DNA of 64,000 bases from an uncultured Alphaproteobacteria bacterium (GTDB lineage Bacteria; Pseudomonadota; Alphaproteobacteria; Rs-D84; CACZYB01): contig CALXYK010000005.1 in assembly GCA_944392955.1 (NCBI GenBank), positions 1 to 64,000 on the forward strand. The letters run 5' to 3'. Made by a program: the position numbers and the translations under genes. Position 1 is the stretch's first letter. Every line of letters starts with the position of its first letter. The notes beneath the pieces were generated by a model. That model ran no database searches. It saw only the letters and a program-made list of their open reading frames with translations, and was not told where the DNA came from. Below are positions 1-8,162 of the stretch, piece by piece.

Positions 1-113
1 TCCAAACTAATATTTTCTTTTTTACATACCCTTTTTATTCTGTATTGGTAATCCTTTGCAGTATTAGGTTTATAGTTATTTTGTAGCAACCAGTTTTCAA
101 ATTTCTTTAACAT
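1..113 (-). CDS. Partial 5' end of an unknown gene, possibly integrase-like
   Basis: An open frame starts at an ATG at 113 on the minus strand and runs off the left edge, giving 37 codons. A good ribosome binding site (AAAGG) lies just upstream. The peptide begins MLKKFENWLLQNNYKPNT and continues with a basic Tyr/Arg-rich helix. This pattern (Phe, Trp-Leu, then Asn-Thr-Ala-x-Asp-Tyr) resembles the N-terminal SAM-like arm of tyrosine recombinases, and also N-termini of some restriction-associated proteins. The evidence is too short to choose. It lies in the same orientation as the restriction cassette and could be a further member of the island. Confidence 0.45.
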   Translation of the reverse strand, partial: MLKKFENWLLQNNYKPNTAKDYQYRIKRVCKKENISL

Positions 114-357
114 TTTTTATACCTTTCGTTTTGTTTTACATATCTATTATCCCAGGTTTTCCCTCAAAAGCACACAAAAAAACGCATAAAAATGCAACAA
201 AATTAGCTAAAAACAGCCATTTTATTCAACTTTTTACATAAAAATGCTCAATTTTGCTTAATTTTTTTTGGGATTTCAATTATTTGTTATCTCTAAGTAT
301 TAACAAATATTTCAAGAAAACGTTTTCTATCCAGGAATGGTACGAAATAATATAAAA
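114..357. other. AT-rich intergenic stretch without a recognisable gene
   Basis: About 240 bases between the left-edge partial gene and the ASCH-like gene. It is A/T rich with several homopolymer runs. No ORF of useful size, tRNA, strong terminator or copy of the tRNA-Thr 3' end (the expected att repeat) was seen by eye. Confidence 0.5.
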
Positions 358-786
358 TTAAAGCAATTTATTTAATGTCCTATATATAACTTCAGTATCT
401 TTTAATTTTTTAAAAAACTGAGGAGGATAAAATTCTATATTTTTTTTCTTCAAATCAGATAATTTTATTTCCTTAGATAACTTTGTAATGTGTCTTAACT
501 TCAATAAATATATCTCTTTTTTATTTTTTACATAATTATCATAATCGACCTTTTTGATAAACATTTCTCTAGAATATTTTTTCCAAGCTTTATCTGGAGA
601 TATACAAATTATCTTTTCTATTTCTGCGTATGATGAAATAGATGACTTTGGAGAAGTTTTATAAATCCAAATTCTAGTACCTACATCTAAATTTAAACAT
701 CTAGTCCTAACTTCATATATTTTTTTCCCTTCATCAATCAAATCAGCATAATTAGGATGAATTGATAATATTATATTATCCTTCAT
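358..786 (-). CDS. Small ASCH/PUA-like domain protein
   Basis: A 142-residue protein that is essentially a single domain. The N-terminus (ILSIHPNYADLIDEGKK, then YEVR) matches the typical ASCH/PUA-like opening, where a strand is followed by a helix ending in Gly-Lys and then a Glu-x-Arg strand. ASCH domains belong to the PUA-like fold and are linked to RNA or modified-nucleotide binding. The role here is inferred only. Its start overlaps the end of the upstream GNAT-PIN gene by 11 bases, so the two are translationally coupled and probably act together. It is the last gene of a leftward operon headed by a restriction-modification enzyme. No catalytic motif was identified. Confidence 0.65.
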   Translation of the reverse strand: MKDNIILSIHPNYADLIDEGKKIYEVRTRCLNLDVGTRIWIYKTSPKSSISSYAEIEKIICISPDKAWKKYSREMFIKKVDYDNYVKNKKEIYLLKLRHITKLSKEIKLSDLKKKNIEFYPPQFFKKLKDTEVIYRTLNKLL

Positions 787-2893
787 ATATCCCCCCTTCT
801 TTGCATATTTTTAAACAATTCTCAGAATTAATTGAATGAGCTGTAATAAAAAAGTTTATTCCAAGAGTCCTTAAATAATCAATATTAACAGCTTTTTTAA
901 ATGGAATAAAATTATCAAAACAGATAGTATGTATTTCATCATATGTAGCTTTTCTTTGTAATGTATTCTTTTCAATTACACCTTTATCATTCAATAAATC
1001 GCAAATATCATTTACATTCATATTCGCAGAAAAAACAACTTTTGCTATACCAATAATTGATTTTATAGGTTTTTTTACATAAAATAAAATCAAATCATTT
1101 TGACTAATTTTAGAACCTTTTCCTTTTGTTTTAAAATAAACCTTTTCTGAAGATAATAATGCTGGTTTATTATCAAAATGGAAAGCAAGTTCTTTAGAAA
1201 AAAAATCTCCAACAAATTTTATTGCATAATCTTCTTCTATAGGAAGAATAACAACGGATCTTTTATGAGGAATTATAATTGAAGGAAATAATTTCTTTTC
1301 AAAATTATAAAAATTCATATATTTATCATTTTTTAATAATAATCCATTTATACGTAATTTGTCATAATTTTGTAAATTTGTATCTAAATCCACGTTCATT
1401 TTGTTTTTCACTGTTAAGCAAAAATTCTTCCAATTTTTATTAGACAATATTAATGGTGTAATAATATGATAATACTTAATCATATTATCTTCTTGATATG
1501 AAACAAAACCTTTTGTAGTTAACATATCATCAATACAACTTATTTTACTTGAAATATAAATAGAAATTGACTTTAAGTTACTCTTATAAATTTTTTCAAA
1601 AATTATTTCTAAAATATTATCATATATATAATTTTCACAATTACTACTAAAAATATATGAAATTAAATCTGTATCAACTCTATAAATATTTGAAAAAATA
1701 ACTAAGGCTATACAATTATTTCCTTTTTTAATTATAGTGCCATTGTATTTTTCTATTTTTATTAAATTTTTACTAAAACCTAACTCTATTAATGCCTTAT
1801 CAATCTTTTGTTTATCACTTACATTTTTTTCAATAGAATACATATTATTCTTATTTAAAATATCCAAGTTTTCATTATCTATAATATTTTCATTATCAAT
1901 AAATTCTCTAGGATGACATATTTCTAATTTATATTTATCATAAATTAAAGATGCTTTTTTTAATAAATCCTTATCTCCCGTAATAAACGAAGAACATTTA
2001 TTTTCTATGCAATACGCCAAATGTTTCAAATCTGATATCTTATTTTTAAAACACGATGTATTAGGATCTAAAGTTTTAAATATACAATTACGTAATTCAT
2101 TGAAAACATTACTTCTTTCTATATTATTAATTCTATCTAATTTAGGAAGATTCTCTATAAATTTTAATAGGCTATCGTTATCATAATCTGTTTTTATATT
2201 TCTAACAATTTCATTTCTAATTTCCGGGGTAATATACAAGTCAAAATATCCTGAAAAACTAAGTTTAATTATATTCTTTACGTATTCTAGATTTTCTCTT
2301 TCTGAATTTAAATCTTTTAAAATATTAAAATCTAAAACAACCATAGTATGATTATTTTGCAAAACATTATAATTATTTATTTTATATGCTATTGGATTAT
2401 CTTGTTTCAAATCAAATAACAAATCAGCATTCTTTAAATATTTAATCCTAATATTGATTTTTCTACCCGTAGTTTTTCCACCATCTACTTTTTGTATAGC
2501 TTCTAATCCCATATTTTGATAAAATTTATTAGCATTTGTTAAATCTTCAGCAACACTAGCTCTTATTTCTTCAAAATGTTTTTTTTCTCCGTATTCAACT
2601 AAAGATTGCACCAAATACTTACCATAATTCTTTCCTCTATAACTTTTTTTTATATACGTTTGTATAATCGTAATTTTATTTTTTCTATTAGAAATGGAAA
2701 ACATAATATGCCCAATATATTTATTATATTTATCAACAAGGGCCCATATATTACCTTTTAGACAATAACCTTTATAAGCTTCAAAAGTTAAAAATCCAAC
2801 AGAATTTTCCTCTCCTTTTGTAACTTGTTCTATTTCACTTAAAAAAGGAGACACATCTTCAACTTTAGTTAATAATTTTATATCTGTATTCAT
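776..2893 (-). CDS. GNAT - PIN - PUA-like multidomain fusion protein
   Basis: A 705-residue protein of several parts. Residues about 45-135 look like a GNAT acetyltransferase, with the acetyl-CoA loop RGKNYGKYLV near 86-95 and the C-terminal Ala-Asn-Lys-Phe-Tyr-x-x-x-Gly helix near 121-129. Residues about 184-330 look like a PIN nuclease, with acidic positions D188, E224 or E228, D288 and D307/D309 in the usual order (VVLDFN, SDLKHL, ITGDKDLL). Residues 360-480 resemble a weaker, possibly degenerate second GNAT-like region. Residues 550-700 contain strands (NDLILFYVKKP, IIGIAKVV) like a PUA/EVE/ASCH fold. It lies 40 bases downstream of a type IIG-like enzyme and overlaps an ASCH-like gene. 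A tRNA- or nucleotide-targeting effector is possible, but the function is unknown. Confidence 0.7.
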   Translation of the reverse strand: MNTDIKLLTKVEDVSPFLSEIEQVTKGEENSVGFLTFEAYKGYCLKGNIWALVDKYNKYIGHIMFSISNRKNKITIIQTYIKKSYRGKNYGKYLVQSLVEYGEKKHFEEIRASVAEDLTNANKFYQNMGLEAIQKVDGGKTTGRKINIRIKYLKNADLLFDLKQDNPIAYKINNYNVLQNNHTMVVLDFNILKDLNSERENLEYVKNIIKLSFSGYFDLYITPEIRNEIVRNIKTDYDNDSLLKFIENLPKLDRINNIERSNVFNELRNCIFKTLDPNTSCFKNKISDLKHLAYCIENKCSSFITGDKDLLKKASLIYDKYKLEICHPREFIDNENIIDNENLDILNKNNMYSIEKNVSDKQKIDKALIELGFSKNLIKIEKYNGTIIKKGNNCIALVIFSNIYRVDTDLISYIFSSNCENYIYDNILEIIFEKIYKSNLKSISIYISSKISCIDDMLTTKGFVSYQEDNMIKYYHIITPLILSNKNWKNFCLTVKNKMNVDLDTNLQNYDKLRINGLLLKNDKYMNFYNFEKKLFPSIIIPHKRSVVILPIEEDYAIKFVGDFFSKELAFHFDNKPALLSSEKVYFKTKGKGSKISQNDLILFYVKKPIKSIIGIAKVVFSANMNVNDICDLLNDKGVIEKNTLQRKATYDEIHTICFDNFIPFKKAVNIDYLRTLGINFFITAHSINSENCLKICKEGGIYEG

Positions 2894-2933
2894 ATTACTT
2901 ATATATATATTTTATTTCAATCACTGACAAGTT

Positions 2934-5900
2934 TTATTTTACATCATTTTCTATAATATTAATTTCCTCATCAGTTAGGCCATATAATTTATAAACCATA
3001 GAATCAATCTGTTTATCTGTGATATCTATGGTGGATTTAATGGTTTTTGCCTGTTGTGATAGACGATTAAACCTATCATACCAATCATCTTTTACAGAAC
3101 CAGTTAAAGTTATTTTTTGTTTTTGTAATAACTCCACAAATCCAGTCCAATCCAAATTATACCAATCAGACAAAGAAGAATTGATTTTTATATCTTTGAA
3201 ATCACCCTTCAATAAATTATAAAACTTATCAGATAATTCCTGTAATTCTTTATTTTTATTAAGCATTATATCAACACAACTTATCAATTCTTTTTCATTA
3301 TTTTCTACAAAATAACTAATAGGAAATAACTTTAATTCTCCTGCTTTAAATTGAGGAAATAATCCTCGTTGTATTTTTCCTAATTTATTTACAAACCAAA
3401 ATGAAAGTAATTTTGAATTTAATATTCCCAATAATACCAATAAAGATATCTGCTTTGAATTAAATACCACCATATAATTTTGGTCATTTAACATATATGA
3501 ATCAATCAATGTCGCATTTATACAATAAGGAGGATTTGAAGGGATTACACGCACAGATATATGTTCCAAGTTAAATGGGACTTTTCCTCTTTTTTCTGCA
3601 ATATTTTCTCCATATTTTACATATTCTCCACTCCAATGTAATTTATATCGCTTCAAATCGCTACCACCAATATATGGTATCCAAGATTCATCTTGATGAC
3701 TATAAGAGTGATAAACCCTATTTTTTATCATCTCTTCTGTCTGTTTTGGAATACCATTATTCTTTTTATAAACAACTATTCCATTAGATACATCAGCGAA
3801 ATACATTAAAGGTTTAGCTTTTTGTTCTATCTTTTTTATTATATCAAATGTTCGTTCATTGGAAAACAAATCATAACTAATAATACTATCTTCTGTCATA
3901 AATTGTATATTGCTCAAAGAACCAATAAAATTATAAGTATTATTTTCATACTCATATATAGATATTTTTTGATTTACATCTGATTTTCTGACTAACATTA
4001 TCATTGTATCCACATTAGCATCATTAAAAATCTTTTCTTTGTTATTGATAATTTTTATATTGTCATAATTCTCCAAAATATGTTTTCTAAATTTTGATAA
4101 TGAATTTATTGTCAAAATATTATTAGGTGCAATAAAACCTAAATATCCTTTCTTTTGTAAAAGACAAAATCCCTTTTCAAAAAAATATATATCAGTCCTT
4201 GGTTTAAGAGAATACAATACATACTTATCTCTGTAAAACAATCTTTCATTCATTCCCATGTTATTATTTCTTAAATAAACATACGGTGGGTTTCCTACAA
4301 TAACATCAAAACCACCTCTTGACATAATCTCTGGAAATTCCTTATTCCAATCAAAAGCATGTTTACTATCCACTTCTAAATCATCAATTAATGAGTTTCC
4401 ACATTTAATATTATTATCCAAAGATGTTAAAGGTGCATTTTTATTAGCAGTTTTCAACCATAATGCTAATTTTGTAATTTCAACAGATTCATCATTCAAA
4501 TCAACACCATAAATGTTATGTGACAATATATGTTGATCAAAACTTAATAATGTTGGTTCTTCACCTTCCAAATTAGCAATTTCTTCATAAACTAATCGAC
4601 TTTGTTCCTTTAAATAATTAAAAACTTGAACTAAAAATGAACCACTACCACAAGCAGGATCTAAAACTGTAATATTATTTAATGCTTCCCTATATTTTAA
4701 CCAAAAATCAAGATGCGCTTTTATTTTTGCATTTTTCTTTCTGGTATTACCAGTTTTTAATCTAACTAATTCATCATCTGTAAACTTAGGTAAATCATAA
4801 TAACCGAGTTCTATTTTTTTATCCTCTAACCAACCACCAACAGCTTCTTCGACAATATATTTTGTAATATATTCAGGTGTATAAAAAATACCATCCTTCT
4901 TACGTTTTCCATCTTTTTTATTAATTTCTTGACCACTAAAAGACGCTTTTATTTCTTCCAAATCAGTAATAGATTGTTCAAAAATATGTCCCAAAATATT
5001 AACATTTAAATCACTCTCAAAATCATAAGCTTCAAGCGAAATAATTCCCTCTAATACAGAATCTTTAATTATAAAATTATCAATAATAGGATCTTCTTTA
5101 AATAAACCTCCATTAAACCGATTAATATTTTCTGATGGATAACCTTTATCAATCATATTAAACAATGATTTTGTTCTTTCCCATAACTTCGTTTCCCTTA
5201 TATCAAAACGAGAATTTTTAGCATCATTTAAAATTGTCCTAAATATCTTGTATGGTAATAATCCAATATCTTCACAAAAACATATAAAAATAATTCTATC
5301 CAAAATCTTTTGGGACTTTGTTAACACTAAATTATCATCAATATCAGAATTATTTTCTTTGATATGATTAAACAAAGTTGTTCTACATTTTTTATAATCA
5401 TCATAAAATCTATTAGTAATACTTTTATCTGCCTCAATCTTATTTTTTAATAACTTATCCATAATAGATTCAGATTTAAGTTCAAATAATCTATCTTTTG
5501 CTAACATAGCATAAAACTTTTTCAAAACTTCAGGTTTACCTAAGTCTTTAACATAAAATTTTTGATATGATGAACTATCATTAGATGGATAAAGTCTAAT
5601 CTCAACAAAATTTGATACAATCACCCATTTACAATTTCCTCCAGATTTTGAAACATAACTAAATGCTTGTTCAACCGGTGTTTTATTATCATTTTTTCGA
5701 TTTTGTTTATGGTCAAGATTTGTATAAGCATCTTTTAATTCAATAACAACGCGAATATCTTTATTTGTTGTAGTTAAATACCCTAAAACACCATCAGGTT
5801 TTGTTCCATCAGTTTTTGATTTTTCTTCTTTTTCAAGATTATACTCATCCAATCCTCTTTCATAAGCATAATCTAAGACTTTTCCAAATATGTCATTCAA

Positions 5901-6074
5901 AAAATCAGATTGAAGTTGTTCTTCTTTCTTGGTATAGATATTTTTTGTTTCATTTTCTCTAACCCAACCACTAACAGCATTCAGCTTTGTTTCAATATCA
6001 GGAACAACAAAATCATTCAAAGACAATTTTTCCGTTAAATACTTTTCAGAAAAAAGAGAGACATATTCAGTCAT
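2934..6074 (-). CDS. Type IIG-like restriction endonuclease-methyltransferase
   Basis: A 1046-residue fusion of nuclease and adenine methyltransferase. An N-terminal PD-(D/E)XK site is visible (PDGVLG near 93-98, then VVIELK near 109-114, so D94, E112 and K114). The SAM-binding motif DPACGSGSFL lies near residue 470 and the N6-adenine motif NPPY near 595. The C-terminal 400 residues would hold the specificity domain. This order is typical of single-chain Eco57I/MmeI-like type IIG enzymes, which cut and methylate the same site without partners. No separate S or R subunit is nearby. It leads the operon with the GNAT-PIN fusion and the ASCH-like gene. A strong promoter lies upstream. Confidence 0.88.
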   Translation of the reverse strand: MTEYVSLFSEKYLTEKLSLNDFVVPDIETKLNAVSGWVRENETKNIYTKKEEQLQSDFLNDIFGKVLDYAYERGLDEYNLEKEEKSKTDGTKPDGVLGYLTTTNKDIRVVIELKDAYTNLDHKQNRKNDNKTPVEQAFSYVSKSGGNCKWVIVSNFVEIRLYPSNDSSSYQKFYVKDLGKPEVLKKFYAMLAKDRLFELKSESIMDKLLKNKIEADKSITNRFYDDYKKCRTTLFNHIKENNSDIDDNLVLTKSQKILDRIIFICFCEDIGLLPYKIFRTILNDAKNSRFDIRETKLWERTKSLFNMIDKGYPSENINRFNGGLFKEDPIIDNFIIKDSVLEGIISLEAYDFESDLNVNILGHIFEQSITDLEEIKASFSGQEINKKDGKRKKDGIFYTPEYITKYIVEEAVGGWLEDKKIELGYYDLPKFTDDELVRLKTGNTRKKNAKIKAHLDFWLKYREALNNITVLDPACGSGSFLVQVFNYLKEQSRLVYEEIANLEGEEPTLLSFDQHILSHNIYGVDLNDESVEITKLALWLKTANKNAPLTSLDNNIKCGNSLIDDLEVDSKHAFDWNKEFPEIMSRGGFDVIVGNPPYVYLRNNNMGMNERLFYRDKYVLYSLKPRTDIYFFEKGFCLLQKKGYLGFIAPNNILTINSLSKFRKHILENYDNIKIINNKEKIFNDANVDTMIMLVRKSDVNQKISIYEYENNTYNFIGSLSNIQFMTEDSIISYDLFSNERTFDIIKKIEQKAKPLMYFADVSNGIVVYKKNNGIPKQTEEMIKNRVYHSYSHQDESWIPYIGGSDLKRYKLHWSGEYVKYGENIAEKRGKVPFNLEHISVRVIPSNPPYCINATLIDSYMLNDQNYMVVFNSKQISLLVLLGILNSKLLSFWFVNKLGKIQRGLFPQFKAGELKLFPISYFVENNEKELISCVDIMLNKNKELQELSDKFYNLLKGDFKDIKINSSLSDWYNLDWTGFVELLQKQKITLTGSVKDDWYDRFNRLSQQAKTIKSTIDITDKQIDSMVYKLYGLTDEEINIIENDVK

Positions 6075-6116
6075 TTAAAATTCCTTTGATAACAATACTT
6101 ATCTTAAACATAAGAC

Positions 6117-6145
6117 ATTATACTCAAAATAAGTATAAATTTCAA
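6117..6145 (-). promoter_or_regulatory. Sigma70-type promoter of the restriction operon, inside an inverted repeat
   Basis: On the minus strand a TTGAAA box (6140-6145) and a perfect TATAAT (6117-6122) are separated by 17 bases. They lie 43-71 bases upstream of the restriction gene start. An 8-base perfect inverted repeat, ATACTTAT (6095-6102) and ATAAGTAT (6129-6136), brackets the -10 box and overlaps the spacer. This could be an operator. Confidence 0.65.
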
Positions 6146-6151
6146 GAAATG

Positions 6152-6188
6152 TATAAAAAACTTTGTGACCACGTGGACACAAGGTTTT
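6152..6188 (-). terminator. Terminator after the phosphatase gene
   Basis: Arms 6158-6167 and 6178-6187 (AAACTTTGTG and CACAAGGTTT, one wobble pair) enclose the palindrome CCACGTGG. On the minus strand the hairpin is followed by six T residues, fitting a Rho-independent terminator about 35 bases after the phosphatase stop. Confidence 0.7.
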
Positions 6189-6222
6189 AACTTCATATAA
6201 ATTAAAAAAGTTATTACATTGC

Positions 6223-6705
6223 TCAACAAGCTTTATTCATTTTCAACCATTCCAAGAAGCATTGACACCCTTCGTAAACATCCCAATAGGTTTCATCAAA
6301 GTTGCCAGTGTACCATGGATCTTTGATTTTTCTTGGGTGTGAAGTGTAGTCTAAAAGAAGGCTGATTTTGTGGTTTTTATCCGCACCAATTAACGCCTGA
6401 ATATCCTCCACATTACTTTCATCCATCGCGATGATATAGTCGAATTTTTCGTAATCAGATTTCCGAATTTGGCGTGAATAATGCTCCACAAAAGGCACAT
6501 GCATTTGCGTCAAAATATTCCTTGTTCCGTAATGAATTCCAGCATGATTGATTTCGTTATAACTCTCAGTTCCTGCTGAATCAATTTCAAACAAATGGGT
6601 AAGTCCAGCCTCATCCACCATTTGTTGAAAAACAAACTGTGCCATAGGAGAACGGCAGATATTACCAAGACAAACAAAGATAACTTTAATCATTTTCTTT
6701 TTCAT
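6223..6705 (-). CDS. Low-molecular-weight protein tyrosine phosphatase
   Basis: A 160-residue protein of normal length for the family. The catalytic P-loop C-x5-R-S is visible as CLGNICRS at residues 12-19, and the general-acid Asp lies in the DPW motif (KDPWYTG) toward the C-terminus. Family members dephosphorylate phosphotyrosine on proteins and often regulate bacterial tyrosine kinases. No kinase or capsule gene is seen nearby. The gene overlaps the 3' end of the KAP NTPase gene by 20 bases, or 8 bases if translation starts at Met5 (6693). Its base composition is visibly richer in G+C than the flanking island genes, suggesting a separate origin. Confidence 0.9.
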   Translation of the reverse strand: MKKKMIKVIFVCLGNICRSPMAQFVFQQMVDEAGLTHLFEIDSAGTESYNEINHAGIHYGTRNILTQMHVPFVEHYSRQIRKSDYEKFDYIIAMDESNVEDIQALIGADKNHKISLLLDYTSHPRKIKDPWYTGNFDETYWDVYEGCQCFLEWLKMNKAC

Positions 6706-8047
6706 ACAATTTATTAAAACTTTTGGCTATTCTTAAATAATCTTCAGATCGTTCCTTATCATACTTATCTGAACCTAAAGATTTTAATTCATTATACTCT
6801 AATGTTATTGCATCATATTCATCTTTAGTAAGTCCATAAACAAAGTGCTCTGTTCCCCATTGATCTTTGTTTTTTAGTGCATTGTATTCACTATCTATAA
6901 TTTGCCAATCGATACCATTATTTAAATTTGTACGATTTCTTGTATAACGAATAATATGATTTAATAATTTATATTTTTTATCATCTAAAATAACATTAAA
7001 ATCTTCACAATATAAACTTCTTGGTAAAAATTTACATCTTATAGGTTCCTTATAAATATTACAAAATTTTATAATTTTATTAATTAAAGATTGTGATTGT
7101 CTGTATGTTTTTCCTTTTGAACGACATGCTTCTATAGTAGATTTTTTTAATTCTTTAAAACTATTAAATTTATTTTCATCTTCTGTTATATTTCCTTTAA
7201 CAATAGCTTCTTTTAATCTTTCTTTTGTTAAAAAATCATTTACAATAAGTTCATAATTTAAATTTGGTATATTCTCATATCTATTTATAAATTTAGTTAG
7301 ATAACTTTCTTCTTTTTTTTCATCTTCGGGTTCTAAATTTTGAATATTATAAAATGCATTTATATGTTTATTTAATCTTTTCTTGTTTATCATCAAAACA
7401 ACATGTAAACCTTCAATATCAAAGAAATGCTTTAAAATTTCTAAAGTTTTAACTGCAAAATCTGGTCGACATCTATCAAGTTCATCAATAATTAAAACTA
7501 ATTTTTCTCCATCAATTTTTTTTATAAAATTAGCTAGATGGAGTTTAAATTGTTGAATCTCATCCTTTTGATCGATCCAAGGTTTTACAATAGAATTACA
7601 AATATCTTTTGCATTTGCAGATACTGCTACATTACCAATATTAACAGAAACATTTAAACAAGAAATTACATTTACTATACTATCAATCAAATTTTCTGAT
7701 ACTTTTTTGATTTTTTTCTTTATTTTTATATTATTAATATTTTTTATTATTTCTTTTGATATAGCAACAAATGGATTTTCAAGATAGTCATTTTCCCAAA
7801 CACTACAATATATAGCATTTAAATCTTTTTCTTTTAAATATTCTGTAAATCTTGTTGAAAAATAAGTTTTTCCTGTTCCATAACCGCCATCAACACCTAA
7901 GACAAAAGGAGTATCTTCATTTTTAATTTCTTCTGCAAGATTTTTAGCAAACTGCCCTACATCTTTAGATGAGCCAGCCCATAAATCTTTTAATTCTTTA
8001 TTTTGTTCTTCTTTTGGTAATTTATAAAAATTTGCTTTATCAATCAT
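6686..8047 (-). CDS. KAP-family P-loop NTPase
   Basis: A KAP (Kidins220/ARMS-PifA) NTPase of 453 residues from the chosen start. Walker A is GGYGTGKT at about residues 54-61. Walker B is LVLIIDELDRCRPD near 183-196, the family's hallmark. A moderately hydrophobic stretch lies between them, where many members carry membrane segments, but no clear transmembrane pair is seen. PifA-type members block phage growth, so an anti-phage role is plausible but unproven. I chose the ATG at 8047 because GAGG lies 7 bases upstream; a GTG 12 bases further up is also in frame. An 8-codon minicistron (ATG AAA TGT GAG...) overlaps this start in another frame. The LMW phosphatase gene overlaps its end. Confidence 0.88.
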   Translation of the reverse strand: MIDKANFYKLPKEEQNKELKDLWAGSSKDVGQFAKNLAEEIKNEDTPFVLGVDGGYGTGKTYFSTRFTEYLKEKDLNAIYCSVWENDYLENPFVAISKEIIKNINNIKIKKKIKKVSENLIDSIVNVISCLNVSVNIGNVAVSANAKDICNSIVKPWIDQKDEIQQFKLHLANFIKKIDGEKLVLIIDELDRCRPDFAVKTLEILKHFFDIEGLHVVLMINKKRLNKHINAFYNIQNLEPEDEKKEESYLTKFINRYENIPNLNYELIVNDFLTKERLKEAIVKGNITEDENKFNSFKELKKSTIEACRSKGKTYRQSQSLINKIIKFCNIYKEPIRCKFLPRSLYCEDFNVILDDKKYKLLNHIIRYTRNRTNLNNGIDWQIIDSEYNALKNKDQWGTEHFVYGLTKDEYDAITLEYNELKSLGSDKYDKERSEDYLRIAKSFNKLYEKEND

Positions 8048-8109
8048 CAATAACCTCACATTTCATTATCTTCCTATATTCTAAATCCTCCTAGATATAC
8101 TTTTCAAGG

Positions 8110-8141
8110 AAAAATAAAACTCCCCATCAGATGATGAGGAG
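8110..8141 (-). terminator. Terminator downstream of the integrase remnant
   Basis: Arms 8120-8129 (CTCCCCATCA) and 8132-8141 (TGATGAGGAG) pair with one mismatch around a 2-base spacer. Read on the minus strand, the hairpin is followed by TTTTATTTTT. It separates the integrase from the KAP gene. Confidence 0.65.
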
Positions 8142-8162
8142 GGAGAAATAAAAGAAATATTT

